From assembly GCA_001730015.1 (NCBI GenBank), contig MDLA01000168.1:116872-180871 (forward strand): a stretch of 64,000 bases of DNA, written 5' to 3'. Source of the stretch: Chromatiales bacterium (ex Bugula neritina AB1). GTDB taxonomy: Bacteria > Pseudomonadota > Gammaproteobacteria > Granulosicoccales > Granulosicoccaceae. Under the pieces are notes generated by a model that did no database searches, was not told the DNA's origin, and saw nothing but the letters and a program-made list of their open reading frames with translations. The position numbers and the translations under genes were made by a program. Within the stretch, counting starts at the first letter, position 1. The number at the start of each line of letters is the position of its first letter. Below, piece after piece: positions 9,877 through 19,284 of the stretch.

Positions 9877-10983
9877 AGATTCCGTACCAAGCAGCGCTGA
9901 CAAGTATTGCCCGACAACATTATGATCAACAAATGGCTCCCACGACTTAGGATTTGGCTGATACTGCGTGTCAGCAAGAGCAGAAACCAGACCACTGGCT
10001 AACGCTTCTTTATCTCCAACAGGCACCAACCAACCGTATTTACCATTGTCTAATATTTCCCGCGGACCACTCGGACAATCCGCTGCCACGCATTTAGCCC
10101 CGCAATACATCGCCTCGATGAGCACCGCTGGTAACGCTTCGTATCGTGACGAAAGGGCGAAAACTTCACATGCCGCCATATACGCATACGGGTTATCAAC
10201 AAAACCTGGCATATCAACAGACTCGGAAAGCCCCAGATCAACTACCTTCTTCTCTAAATCTGCGCGATCAGCTCCATCTCCCAATATCAGTAACCGAGCA
10301 TTGCTGGTCGCGCTGACAATTGCAAAAGCATCAATCAGCAATGCGAAATTCTTCTGATGCGCCAACCGACCAACAGCCAGGATGACAGGAGTATCATCGC
10401 CATCCGAAAACCATTTATGCTCAATCTGCTCCCTTGCTCGCGGCAATATCGCATCCGTAATTGTGGGATTGTAAATAAACTCCATATTATCGTGTCCGAC
10501 CCCTGTAACCTTCAGAAAGTCCTCGCCACAACCTTTCGATGTTGCAACGATCACATCTGCCCATGGATGAGTTAATCTAACGAAAGGAGTGATGAACCTC
10601 CCACGAAATACGCTCGGATTTGCCAACTGAGCACTCATATTAATGTGTAAACACGCTACAGTTCGAACAGGGTGCCGAGCTATCTTTACACTAATCAGTG
10701 AAATAACATTGACGTAATCCATACCCGATAAAATTGCGTGCGGCTTCTCATCATTTATGTATTTCACCAACCCCCTTACACTGAAGAGCGTTCTTGATGC
10801 ATTCAGATTTATCACACGCACCTGACCAGATACCTGCTCAAGAAAAGCTCCGGTCGCCTCAACCAGGACCAAATCTAACTGATAACTATAATGTTCAGCG
10901 AGGTGGTTGATTAAATTCAGAGTTACTCGCTCTGCACCACCATCCACCATTGACGGAAAAAAAAAGGCGATTCGTTGGGACAT
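9871..10983 (-). CDS. Glycosyltransferase family 4
   Basis: About 370 residues from the ATG at 10983, with N-terminus MSQRIAFFFPSMVDGGAERVTLNL, the typical GT4 opening with the GGAER loop. An alternative GTG lies seven codons upstream, without a better ribosome site. The C-terminal domain has AVGRLAHQKNF, LILGDGADR and SSRYEALPAVLIEAMYCGA, giving the GT4 glutamate pair. It probably adds a sugar to the same lipid-linked unit as the other GT4 enzymes. It stands alone on the minus strand between two rightward blocks, so it has its own promoter in 10984-11193. Donor sugar unknown. Confidence 0.9.
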   Translation of the reverse strand: MSQRIAFFFPSMVDGGAERVTLNLINHLAEHYSYQLDLVLVEATGAFLEQVSGQVRVINLNASRTLFSVRGLVKYINDEKPHAILSGMDYVNVISLISVKIARHPVRTVACLHINMSAQLANPSVFRGRFITPFVRLTHPWADVIVATSKGCGEDFLKVTGVGHDNMEFIYNPTITDAILPRAREQIEHKWFSDGDDTPVILAVGRLAHQKNFALLIDAFAIVSATSNARLLILGDGADRADLEKKVVDLGLSESVDMPGFVDNPYAYMAACEVFALSSRYEALPAVLIEAMYCGAKCVAADCPSGPREILDNGKYGWLVPVGDKEALASGLVSALADTQYQPNPKSWEPFVDHNVVGQYLSALLGTESS

Positions 10984-11193
10984 AAATTGAATACCGTAAA
11001 ACACTCAGGGACTAGAGAAATCGAAATGTCAGACAATGCCACAGAACCGAATTCCGCGTCACGCTCAGTTAGCGGATTACAATACAACTCGAACCTTAAT
11101 AATCGATACGAATTCACATCCCGCTTTAAACTTATTGGGCAGCAGCCGATACTTCCACTCGACAAAGAATTAAATTAGGGTCTGAAATATCCC

Positions 11194-12450
11194 ATGTTTC
11201 TTATATCTTTGATATATCAATGGATTAGAAAATCCATCAGAACACTTGCTGCTATCTGTTCTGCAACCGTACTGTTAACAGCGCCAGGCATATTACCAGC
11301 ACAACCCTCCCTTTCTGCCCCTGGACAACCGACAATCGAATTTCTTGACGAAATTCCACCACCAGTGGTAGTTACTGACCCAGACAAAGGTTCCGATACC
11401 AGTAAAATTCTGGATCCGAGAGAGAGACTATTAGCGAGTCCGGATCGGATTGGCTTCGGTTCCGCAGCAACCGGTGGCACGCACTACGTTTACGTGAAAA
11501 ACTTCGCTGAGCTTCAATCAGCAATTGAAACTGACGGTAATTATGTAATCCTGGATCCAAGCCTGTCCAATCGGGAATTACCCTTTTCCGACATGATTTT
11601 CCCCGGAAACAATATAACGCTCGACGGAAGCCAGGCCCCCGGACTGGTGATGTTTCCGGATTATTCATCTGGCTTTCCACGCAACAAACCAATGATTAAC
11701 AATATTGGCGTGGGTGGAGTTGGAAATAAAATTTTTCACAGCTTTAAACTTGAAGGCAGACGGCAATTTCCCTATGACCCCAACAGTCGTTCCGGGAATG
11801 TCGGTGGCCTCTTCATTCGCGAAGGCACCAATTACTGGGTTGATCACGTCGAAGTCACCGATTTCTGGGACGACGCTTTCATAAGCGGAATCGGCAATAG
11901 CAATAGTGGCGATTACATAACGCTTTCTAATATAAAAGTACATAATACTGACAAGGGATATCAAGCTTTCAATATGGAATCTCCGCAGGAAGGGCGAGGT
12001 CATATTACAATCTTTAACAGCGAATGGGCCGCCAAAGGTAGAAACCCCGAAAATAGAGGCGCAGAGAATTTCCACTTTTTCAACAACTGGGTCCACAGCT
12101 GGCGATGGGGCGCGACAAGCTCAGGCGGCCGCGGCCAGGTTTCAGCCGGGCACTCATCAGGCTCACGAAGTACGGATGCAAATATGTTGTCAGAAAACAA
12201 TGTATACAGCTCACCCTCCGCAACTAATAATTGCGCAGAGGTAGCAGACCCTACAGTCAATTATGGAGGCTGGCTTTATACAAACGGAAACTCCATATAC
12301 AACAATCACGATCAATGCGGCAGCCCGAATCATGTTGGGCCAAATGAAAATCGAGGCCCGGGAAAACCCAACATACCTTATTCTTACACTCTCAAGCCAA
12401 CCGACGAAGTTGTGTCGTACGTACAAAGTAACGCTGGAGCCCTCAAATAA
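11194..12450 (+). CDS. Secreted PL1-type pectate lyase-like beta-helix protein
   Basis: A 418-residue protein. Residues 10-38 form a Sec signal (basic IRKSIR, a hydrophobic run, then AQPS). Residues 120-390 show the right-handed beta-helix of polysaccharide lyase family 1: ITLDGSQAPG, then GLFIREGTNYWVDHVEVTDFWDDAF, matching the family's WIDH Ca-site strand, then repeated asparagine-ladder rungs such as SNIKVHNTD and NFHFFNNW. The family cleaves uronic-acid polymers by beta-elimination. Inside a capsule/EPS locus it could trim or release the polymer in the periplasm, or attack an external pectin-like glycan. Catalytic Arg assignment needs an alignment. Confidence 0.82.
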   Translation: MFLISLIYQWIRKSIRTLAAICSATVLLTAPGILPAQPSLSAPGQPTIEFLDEIPPPVVVTDPDKGSDTSKILDPRERLLASPDRIGFGSAATGGTHYVYVKNFAELQSAIETDGNYVILDPSLSNRELPFSDMIFPGNNITLDGSQAPGLVMFPDYSSGFPRNKPMINNIGVGGVGNKIFHSFKLEGRRQFPYDPNSRSGNVGGLFIREGTNYWVDHVEVTDFWDDAFISGIGNSNSGDYITLSNIKVHNTDKGYQAFNMESPQEGRGHITIFNSEWAAKGRNPENRGAENFHFFNNWVHSWRWGATSSGGRGQVSAGHSSGSRSTDANMLSENNVYSSPSATNNCAEVADPTVNYGGWLYTNGNSIYNNHDQCGSPNHVGPNENRGPGKPNIPYSYTLKPTDEVVSYVQSNAGALK

Positions 12451-12477
12451 CCGTCAACCGCAAGCTTGCAAAATTAA

Positions 12478-13602
12478 ATGTTAACTGCCGAAGATCCCCC
12501 TGCCAAACGAATCATTTTTTTTATTTACTCAATGAGCGGTGGGGGAGCCGAGCGTGTCACCTCTCATATGGCCAGCTACTGGGCCAGTAAGGGCCATTCG
12601 ATCACATTAATTACTTATACCTCTGCAGATAACAACCGCTACGAACTCCCGGATAATGTGCGCACTTGCTCCCTCGATATTGACTATCCTAGCTCCGGGG
12701 TTTTAAGCGCCATTGCAAATAATTTCAAGCGAATCACCACAGTTCGCTCAAAGCTAAAGGAACTACAGCCACACGTAGTTATCTCTATGATGGCCACAGC
12801 TAATATCCTTACAGCTTTAGCTTGCATAGGTCTTGGCATAAAAACAATTGGGTGTGAGCGAAACTACCCCGGCGATGATGACACACCATCTGGCTGGAAG
12901 TTATTGCGCAAGCGAGCCTACAGACTACTCAATCATGTAGTAGCTCAAACCGACCAGGGAAAGTCATGGCTTGAGGAAAATACCAATGCGCAGCACTGTG
13001 TATCGATCCCTAATCCGATAATTCTACCACTCCCGTCATTTCAGCCTCACCTGTCACCTAGCCACTACGCTGGTCAAAATATCGTACTGGGCGTCGGGAG
13101 ACTTACGGATCAAAAACAATTCAGCCACCTCATTCATGCTTTCTCAAAGATAGCAATCGATCATCCGCAATGGAAACTGATAATTCTGGGCGATGGTGAA
13201 CAACGCCAACAACTACAAGCGCTTGTTGAGTCCTTGTCGTGTAGTGAGCAGATAGAACTACCCGGTCGAGCAGGAAATATAGCTGACTGGCTTAAAATAG
13301 CCGAAATATTCGTTTTAAGCTCCCGAACGGAAGGATTTCCAAACGCCTTGATCGAAGCTATGGCGCACAACACCGCCGTTATTAGCTACGACTGCAAAAC
13401 CGGCCCGAACGAAATTATCGAACATGGGGTAAATGGTTTACTGGTATCTCCCAACGATGAGGCTAAACTGACTAGCGACTTAAATACTCTGATCAAAAAC
13501 GAACCCCAGCGAGTTGCTTTTTCCCGGGAAGCCGAAAAAATCAAAAACAAACTGGATATAAATACAATTATGAAGTCCTGGGATGCACTAGTGAGCAGGT
13601 AG
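12478..13602 (+). CDS. Glycosyltransferase family 4
   Basis: A 374-residue GT-B enzyme. Its N-terminus reads IIFFIYSMSGGGAERVTSHMA. The C-terminal half has GVGRLTDQKQF, LGDGEQRQQL and SSRTEGFPNALIEAMAHNTA, with the conserved GT4 glutamates. The N-terminal loop is like that of galactosyl/N-acetylaminosugar transferases of capsule loci (AmsD/WbpH-like), but this does not fix the substrate. It lies 27 bases after the lyase gene on the same strand and probably shares its transcript. It converges on the methyltransferase gene with only 20 bases between stops. Confidence 0.9.
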   Translation: MLTAEDPPAKRIIFFIYSMSGGGAERVTSHMASYWASKGHSITLITYTSADNNRYELPDNVRTCSLDIDYPSSGVLSAIANNFKRITTVRSKLKELQPHVVISMMATANILTALACIGLGIKTIGCERNYPGDDDTPSGWKLLRKRAYRLLNHVVAQTDQGKSWLEENTNAQHCVSIPNPIILPLPSFQPHLSPSHYAGQNIVLGVGRLTDQKQFSHLIHAFSKIAIDHPQWKLIILGDGEQRQQLQALVESLSCSEQIELPGRAGNIADWLKIAEIFVLSSRTEGFPNALIEAMAHNTAVISYDCKTGPNEIIEHGVNGLLVSPNDEAKLTSDLNTLIKNEPQRVAFSREAEKIKNKLDINTIMKSWDALVSR

Positions 13603-13622
13603 GTTGAAATATAACACTCACC

Positions 13623-14561
13623 TCACTTGACCCCCTTATAACCAGCAATCAGATCATGATCCGACAACACTTGATCGGACTTTCTCCCCCAGAAATAAAA
13701 CGCGGAAGCAGCATCGTAAGAGCCCGGTTTATTTATCAACCAGTAGTCAAAATACTTCAGAAAGAAGCCCGTGCAGTGTGCAAATACTGTTAGCATTCTA
13801 TTTAGCCATCGAGTAGACGACATACTTCGTAGAAAGTAGGAATACGACCAGGCCAATGCCATACCGGGACCACACACTGGCCCACTTTCCACTTCTGAAA
13901 AATGACGAAACAGCCTTCTATGACCTAAATGGGTAAATCTCGTAAAATCATACTGTTTAGCATGCACTTGCTGCATAAATGGGGTTTCTGCGTATACGAC
14001 ACCATTATCAGCCAACACACGATGTATTTCAGCTACACACCTTACTGGATCAAGCACGTGCTCCAGAACTGCCTGAATAATCACACAATCAAATACCTTA
14101 TCTTCAAACGGAATATCATGCGCATCACAAATCAATGTGGTTTTTGGACCAAATGATACATCTGAACTTACTACATCATAAGAGTTAGACTCATACAATT
14201 TCTCTGCCCCTTGCCCTTCTATGCTTCCACCGACAACCAGAATGGACGCACCAGCGGGCAAACTATCAATTAAGCGATTGTAGTTTTTCTCCGATTTAAT
14301 ATTCACGCCCAACTTAGGGAAAAATCGAATGAATATTCTCTTTAAAATACCCGGAGTCAAATCAAAAGTCGTATCCACATTATTTTTAAAATCATCGATC
14401 TTGAACAGACTGTTCGGTTCATTAATCAGGACTGGGCAACCCCGCACAACAGGATAACTTTGGCCGGACTCAGTCACCAGCACTCCTGCATCTGATAATG
14501 CAAGTGAGTCGAGAGCAGACGGGCAGCGTAGCTTGCCCATCATTGAACTGGACAATTTCAT
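13623..14561 (-). CDS. Class I SAM-dependent methyltransferase with Trm112-like N-terminus
   Basis: A 312-residue protein. The first about 55 residues (LRCPSALDSLALSD through YPVVRGCPVLIN) resemble a Trm112/zinc-ribbon-like domain, though only some metal ligands remain. Residues 95-230 are a Methyltransf_11 fold, with ILVVGGSIEGQGAEKLY as motif I, VSSDVSFG, and FDCVIIQAVLEHVLDP as motif IV. It likely O- or N-methylates a sugar or lipid-linked intermediate, or transfers methyl to a glycan end. It is the downstream member of the leftward run from 16856, with a short gap after the formyltransferase-like gene. Confidence 0.8.
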   Translation of the reverse strand: MKLSSSMMGKLRCPSALDSLALSDAGVLVTESGQSYPVVRGCPVLINEPNSLFKIDDFKNNVDTTFDLTPGILKRIFIRFFPKLGVNIKSEKNYNRLIDSLPAGASILVVGGSIEGQGAEKLYESNSYDVVSSDVSFGPKTTLICDAHDIPFEDKVFDCVIIQAVLEHVLDPVRCVAEIHRVLADNGVVYAETPFMQQVHAKQYDFTRFTHLGHRRLFRHFSEVESGPVCGPGMALAWSYSYFLRSMSSTRWLNRMLTVFAHCTGFFLKYFDYWLINKPGSYDAASAFYFWGRKSDQVLSDHDLIAGYKGVK

Positions 14562-14603
14562 AGGAATCTATCTACCAATACGGCGTTCTCGATTTTGCAT
14601 TTT

Positions 14604-15578
14604 TTATAGAGCATTGAACTTACCCGAATCCAGCATCGACTCTAATTTAGTTATTCTTTTTTTAATCGAAACCAATTCGTCTTCAACTTTCACACCCAGT
14701 CTCTGGCCCACAATAGGAGCCCAGCCTTCAACAGAATGGTATTCAATCACCCTCAACACACCATCACCACACTGAACAGAAAAACCTTTCTCACATATAT
14801 CGAGTATCCGCCCTACCACACCTTTTGTACTGCTTGTCGTAGCTTCCGATTTGTTTATAATTATTTTAACGTCGGATCCATAGGTATAAGCACCGGGATA
14901 CGGCGCAGAGGTAGCGCGAACCAGGCGATCGATGCTACTTGCCGATACAGCCCAATCGATACAACCGTCTTCCGGCGCACGCTTGCCATAGTAAGTTGCT
15001 TTGCTATTATCCTGCACAGTATAAGAAACACTGTTACTTTTAATTTCAGGTAACAATTTATCCAAAGCTTGTGACATTGCCAACAGTACTTTATCAGTCA
15101 AGCTTGATACATTATCACTTCCGGATATGGTGTAACATGACTGTGCTAGAATTTCTCCCTCATCCGCACCTTCAGTCATCCTAAAAAAAGTTGCTGCTCC
15201 TTCCGAAGCCGATTCCAGCAACATCCACGCAAGTGGCGCTCGCCCCCTCCCCTGCGGAAGTTTTGTCGGATGGAACCCAATACTACATTGCGTAGGAATG
15301 AAGAGGAGATCTCGTTTCAGTAGTTGGGATAAACCAACAACGAACAGGTAATCAGGTTTCAAACCGGCTAGTTGATCAGCATGTTGATTAATCGATGCAA
15401 AAGGGAAAAAAGGGATTCCCGCTTCAGCCGACAACACCTCAAGGTCTACATAACCGCTAACATGAGCAGTACTTGCCGCCTGAAACCCGAAAACGCCTAC
15501 GACGTTCATTTTATGCTCTATCAGCTTACATAAGGCCTTTTCTGCACTTTGAACAGCACCGACAATTACAATTCTCAC
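14604..15578 (-). CDS. Formyltransferase-fold sugar N-acyltransferase, catalytic Asn replaced
   Basis: A 324-residue protein of the Fmt/ArnA-N fold. It has an N-terminal Rossmann-like start (MRIVIVGAVQSAEKALCKLI), the segment SIGFHPTKLPQGRGRAPLAW and GADEGEILAQ, then a C-terminal Fmt_C-like barrel. These enzymes move formyl from N10-formyltetrahydrofolate to an amine. His103 and Asp139 match the catalytic His and Asp, but the usual Asn two residues before the His is Gly101. A dedicated sugar enzyme rather than initiator-tRNA Fmt is indicated by the locus. It overlaps the initiating transferase gene by four bases and probably acts on the amino sugar that PglC loads. Confidence 0.82.
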   Translation of the reverse strand: MRIVIVGAVQSAEKALCKLIEHKMNVVGVFGFQAASTAHVSGYVDLEVLSAEAGIPFFPFASINQHADQLAGLKPDYLFVVGLSQLLKRDLLFIPTQCSIGFHPTKLPQGRGRAPLAWMLLESASEGAATFFRMTEGADEGEILAQSCYTISGSDNVSSLTDKVLLAMSQALDKLLPEIKSNSVSYTVQDNSKATYYGKRAPEDGCIDWAVSASSIDRLVRATSAPYPGAYTYGSDVKIIINKSEATTSSTKGVVGRILDICEKGFSVQCGDGVLRVIEYHSVEGWAPIVGQRLGVKVEDELVSIKKRITKLESMLDSGKFNAL

Positions 15579-16192
15579 TTCTCAATGCCTCGATCTACAA
15601 ACCTATGCTCACCAAAACACACTATCAGGATTGTCTTCAGCAATATGGACATATCCAACAAAAAACTGCATCTATCTACATATTGGAGATCGTATTTAAA
15701 CCTCTGTGTCCAACTCAAATGAATATTGCCATTCACTTGAGCCAGTCCAGTCAAACCGGGCAAAACATCAAATCGTTTCAGTTCGTGACCATTCATCTCG
15801 CTAAGCAACAGGGGTAATGGAGGCCTCGGGCCTACCAGACTCATTTGTCCCCGAAGTACATTCAGCAATTGAGGCAATTCATCAATTTTAAAACGTCTCA
15901 AAAATCGACCGATGAAAGTTATTTCCGGGTCCGCAGGATCGAGCTCTTTGCCGTGGTCTCGAACTGGATTAACCTTCATAGTCCGAAACTTCAACAACTC
16001 AAATGTATTACGTTGATACCCAACCCTGACCTGCCGGTAAAACACCGGACTACCAGACTCTCCCCTGATCAGACCGGCAACTATCAGTATAATAGGAGAG
16101 AGAACCGCCAGAATAATGAGCGCGGCAATAATATCAACAACTCTTTTTATTGATTGGTACGAGATCACACAAACACCATCAGAAAATTTCAC
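15575..16192 (-). CDS. PglC-like initiating undecaprenyl-phosphate sugar transferase
   Basis: At 205 residues, this is the small monotopic form of the bacterial sugar transferase family. A single re-entrant helix (about 16-40, IIAALIILAVLSPIILIVAG) precedes the catalytic domain, which has PVFYRQVRVGY, FELLKFRTM, RRFKIDELPQLLNVL and SLVGPRPP. The DE pair in KIDELPQ is the catalytic dyad region. It transfers a phospho-sugar from UDP-sugar to undecaprenyl phosphate and starts the repeat unit. The listed GTG start overlaps the deacetylase gene by 14 bases; a GTG eight codons in (16168) is an alternative. The formyltransferase-like gene follows with a four-base overlap. Confidence 0.93.
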   Translation of the reverse strand: MKFSDGVCVISYQSIKRVVDIIAALIILAVLSPIILIVAGLIRGESGSPVFYRQVRVGYQRNTFELLKFRTMKVNPVRDHGKELDPADPEITFIGRFLRRFKIDELPQLLNVLRGQMSLVGPRPPLPLLLSEMNGHELKRFDVLPGLTGLAQVNGNIHLSWTQRFKYDLQYVDRCSFLLDMSILLKTILIVCFGEHRFVDRGIEK

Positions 16193-16856
16193 GCGCTATG
16201 ACAAACGACTCAGCCGCCGCAACGCCAATATGCATTCCCCGATACTGCGCCAGTATTTTCACACCGCGTGCGGATCTTGGCAGCATGCCAGTCTGCAATT
16301 GAGATTTATAACACTCCAACGCTTCAATTTTATTTTCGATCCAATCAGAAATATCCACAAAATAATTCGGTTGAAACGCCGGATCGAGATAAGGTGGCGT
16401 CAAGTGCGTCTCTGTAAGTGTCTCGTAAAAGCACACGCGAGCGATGCTCTTGCCGAGACTTAAATACGGCCGAGCAGCAACAGATGCACTATATGCTACA
16501 GTTGTATGATCCCGGTGCAAATCAAAAGGAAAAGGCAAAAAAAGCTGATCTGCCCCGGATTCCTCAATAATTTCATGAACTTTCCGGTTAGATTTCCATA
16601 CCGGTTCGTGGTCAAGACAAACAGTAGGTAAATTACCGAAGAAAATTCTGGAAACACCCAGAACTTTACATGAACGTTCACACTCCGCTCGCACGGTTTC
16701 CCATGCTTCCTCAGTGACAAATGGATGAGTTTTATCACCCAGCCCTGTGACTATTGCCACATGTACACTTTCACCCGACGATACAAGCTTACTTATTGTT
16801 CCACCCACTCCCAGCACTTCATCATCAGCATGGGGAGCTAAAACCAGTACGGTCAT
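16179..16856 (-). CDS. PIG-L/LmbE family N-deacetylase
   Basis: A 225-residue Zn-dependent deacetylase. It has the family signature AHADDE at residues 8-13 (metal-binding His and Asp, plus the catalytic Asp) and the distal PFPFDLHRDHTTV motif with the second metal His. Family members remove N-acetyl groups from GlcNAc-type sugars, for example on GlcNAc-PI, mycothiol or antibiotic precursors. In this locus it could expose a free amine that the formyltransferase-fold enzyme then acylates; the two genes flank the initiating transferase gene. It is the first gene of the leftward run, with its promoter in the 216-base divergent gap to 17073. Confidence 0.9.
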   Translation of the reverse strand: MTVLVLAPHADDEVLGVGGTISKLVSSGESVHVAIVTGLGDKTHPFVTEEAWETVRAECERSCKVLGVSRIFFGNLPTVCLDHEPVWKSNRKVHEIIEESGADQLFLPFPFDLHRDHTTVAYSASVAARPYLSLGKSIARVCFYETLTETHLTPPYLDPAFQPNYFVDISDWIENKIEALECYKSQLQTGMLPRSARGVKILAQYRGMHIGVAAAESFVIAREIF

Positions 16857-17072
16857 TTAAATTTCCAGACTCAATTGCATATTTTCTATTAATCGTCCGA
16901 TCCTAACACAGCAGTTAAATCGGCGAATTAACAATAAATCTAATATTAATAACAGCCGAAGGTAATAGTACCCTCCCGATTTTCTCATTCTTCAACCAAT
17001 CCGATAGAATTGAATTTTCGATAAAATCAAGAACTTGAATAAAGAAATTTTCGGGTACATCCATTAAAAATT

Positions 17073-18572
17073 ATGAAAAAGCTAACAACAATTACGGAGA
17101 ACTCCGGTGTCACACTGCTTTCAATAGCTTTAGTTGTATCAATCTTACTAATCGTTCATTCTGCAAGTGGCGTCAGAGGCACTGATCAATATTGGTACCT
17201 TGCTGATGTAGAACAACTAGCCAGCAACCAGCCGCCCATTACCAACCTGGTTTATCCGGGAAAAATACTTCGTGACAATGATGGGGTATCTCCGAACTAC
17301 TTTATGCACAACGGCCCGATGTTGCACTTTGCGGCCTTGCTGTCACGAGTAACATCTCCGTATGCGGCATGGATAAGCATTAATCTGGCGTGCCATCTAC
17401 TCGTAGCACTGTGCATTTTCGCAGTCACCAACGTTTACACCAGCAAGGAGTTTCCTTACCTCCTCACTTCATTGTACTTATTATCTCCAATTGCTATCTG
17501 GCAAACATTGAATCTTCTGCAAGAGCAATTCTATGCTGGAATTCTTGCCTTGTGTTTTATGGGCTACACCTATCGAAAGTACACGACCGCGCATTGCACG
17601 CTGGTAGCCGCTCTGACCATCGGCATTGCTTCCCACCCGCTTTTTGGTGTTTTGGCTTTCTGTTACCTAATTTATTTCTTCATCACATCTTTCATCAGCA
17701 AGAAACCAAATAAATTTCTGGCTTCTATATTACTTACCGCGCTGTTTACATCCGCATCTCTGATAACGCCCGTTCTTTTCCCAAGCTCTTTTCAATCTGA
17801 TCTAAGCGCAATCATAACGAGCTCCATTCCCGGTAAAACAAATATGATGTGGCATTATTCAAATGCGAATATACCGGTCTCAGCTGACCTGCTACTTGAT
17901 AAACTACTTTATGTATTAAAAAACCAGCTGTTTTCCCTACGGAATAGCCCACTATATCTGTATACAAATATCGCATCTCTCGCTTGCTTATATCTGGTAA
18001 TTTATCGACGCAGGAACTATTCAACTATCTTAATTCCTTGTTGCCTGGCACTAGCTGCGTACGCCGCAATAGTGGTTCTCATGCAATTACAGCCGCGCTA
18101 CCAGCAGATCGTAGCCCCGGCAAGTTTTATTACTATCGGATTATTGGCGCACAGTTTAGGCCACCGGGTACCGCGCCATTTTTATCGGCTCGGCACAGTA
18201 GCTCTGCTGATTGCAACCACCGCTGTCAGTGTAATTCTCGCCCGGGAAGCGCGCCAACAAGGCGTTTCAGAAAAAATAGCCTTAGATACTCTTAGGAATA
18301 AATTGTCATCAATACCTGACGACGCGAATGTCGTAATCGTGGACACCAAACACGAGCTCAAGCTCAGCTACGCACTACGGCCAAGAAAAGTAATGGCTGT
18401 ACGTACAGAGTTTCTGAACGCAGAATCCACCGAATTCGCATTATCAGTGTTCGAGCCAGAATTTTTGATTTCAAGCAAAGAAGTAGGCCAGTTTTTGCCC
18501 ACAATCAGTAAAAAGCAATTAAAAGTAGCCGGGCTGGGCGTTTTTCATCAATATAAATTAATAAAAAAATAA
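17073..18572 (+). CDS. Polytopic membrane protein, GT-C-like
   Basis: A 499-residue protein with about ten hydrophobic segments in the first 390 residues and a soluble C-terminal part of about 100 residues. The first loop (SGVRGTDQYWYLADVEQL) has acidic residues where GT-C fold transferases place their catalytic Asp, and the overall layout resembles ArnT/PMT-type lipid-phospho-sugar transferases. I do not recognise a specific family. In a polysaccharide locus it may decorate the polymer on the periplasmic side. It is transcribed alone, divergent from the deacetylase gene and convergent with the acyltransferase gene. Confidence 0.7.
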   Translation: MKKLTTITENSGVTLLSIALVVSILLIVHSASGVRGTDQYWYLADVEQLASNQPPITNLVYPGKILRDNDGVSPNYFMHNGPMLHFAALLSRVTSPYAAWISINLACHLLVALCIFAVTNVYTSKEFPYLLTSLYLLSPIAIWQTLNLLQEQFYAGILALCFMGYTYRKYTTAHCTLVAALTIGIASHPLFGVLAFCYLIYFFITSFISKKPNKFLASILLTALFTSASLITPVLFPSSFQSDLSAIITSSIPGKTNMMWHYSNANIPVSADLLLDKLLYVLKNQLFSLRNSPLYLYTNIASLACLYLVIYRRRNYSTILIPCCLALAAYAAIVVLMQLQPRYQQIVAPASFITIGLLAHSLGHRVPRHFYRLGTVALLIATTAVSVILAREARQQGVSEKIALDTLRNKLSSIPDDANVVIVDTKHELKLSYALRPRKVMAVRTEFLNAESTEFALSVFEPEFLISSKEVGQFLPTISKKQLKVAGLGVFHQYKLIKK

Positions 18573-18594
18573 TTCAATCGAGCCGACCCGTTTA

Positions 18595-19254
18595 CTATTT
18601 GCGAGTGTGTTTCTCAAGTCTCTTGACAGGATTTCCGACATATACTCCTGATACATCTATATCCTTTACAACAACACCCCCCATACCAATTGTCACGTTG
18701 TCGCAAATTTTAATGCCTTGCCGAACTATAGCACTGGTACCGAAATACACACATTCACCAAACTCGCAAATACCACTGATTTTCGCGCCAGGTGCGGTTG
18801 TGAAGTAGTTACCAATAGTACAATCGTGTCCGATAGTTGTGTGCAAATTTAGCTGCGTGTGTTTTCCCAGTTTTATATTGCAAGTCACAATAGTGCCAGC
18901 CGTAACAACACTGCCGGCACCAATACTAACCCAATCTGATATTACAGCCGTTGGGTGAATTAAAGACGTAAACTCGGTTTCTCCGGGTAGTTGTGCCACC
19001 ACTTTTTTTCGGGTGGCAGGGTCTCCTATACCAACTACCACTCTGTACTGATTTGGATCAAATTCGGATTGACGTATCACAGGTATTCCCATGACTTCGG
19101 TACCATTAAAGCTCTGGTCTGACTCCATAAAAACTACACTACCTCGATATTCCGACGTGCCTTTAGCATTGAGCGTATCAATGTAAACCAGCAATGTCTC
19201 CCGACCGAACCCACCAGTGCCGACAATACAGAGTTTTTTTTCGTTCGATTCCAT
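18595..19254 (-). CDS. PglD/NeuD-like sugar O/N-acyltransferase
   Basis: 219 residues from ATG 19254, which has GGAAAG at a good distance; an open frame ten codons longer exists. The N-terminal domain is Rossmann-like (KKLCIVGTGGFGRETL) and binds UDP-sugar in PglD. The C-terminal two thirds are left-handed beta-helix hexapeptide turns (IGAGSVVTAGTIV, LHTTIGHDCTIG), ending VYVGNPVKRLEK. The His in TTIGHDCTIG fits the PglD catalytic base. It would acetylate a 4-amino sugar, but no PglE/PglF partners are in the window. It directly follows the dioxygenase gene, which ends at 19285. Confidence 0.9.
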   Translation of the reverse strand: MESNEKKLCIVGTGGFGRETLLVYIDTLNAKGTSEYRGSVVFMESDQSFNGTEVMGIPVIRQSEFDPNQYRVVVGIGDPATRKKVVAQLPGETEFTSLIHPTAVISDWVSIGAGSVVTAGTIVTCNIKLGKHTQLNLHTTIGHDCTIGNYFTTAPGAKISGICEFGECVYFGTSAIVRQGIKICDNVTIGMGGVVVKDIDVSGVYVGNPVKRLEKHTRK

Positions 19255-19284
19255 TGAACTTTCCGAACCTTTGCCGGTACACAA

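Noticed and set aside
10975..11178. 67-codon open frame upstream of the lyase gene
   Set aside because: No ribosome site, composition unlike a folded protein, and it overlaps the start of the leftward GT4 gene; more likely leader and promoter DNA.
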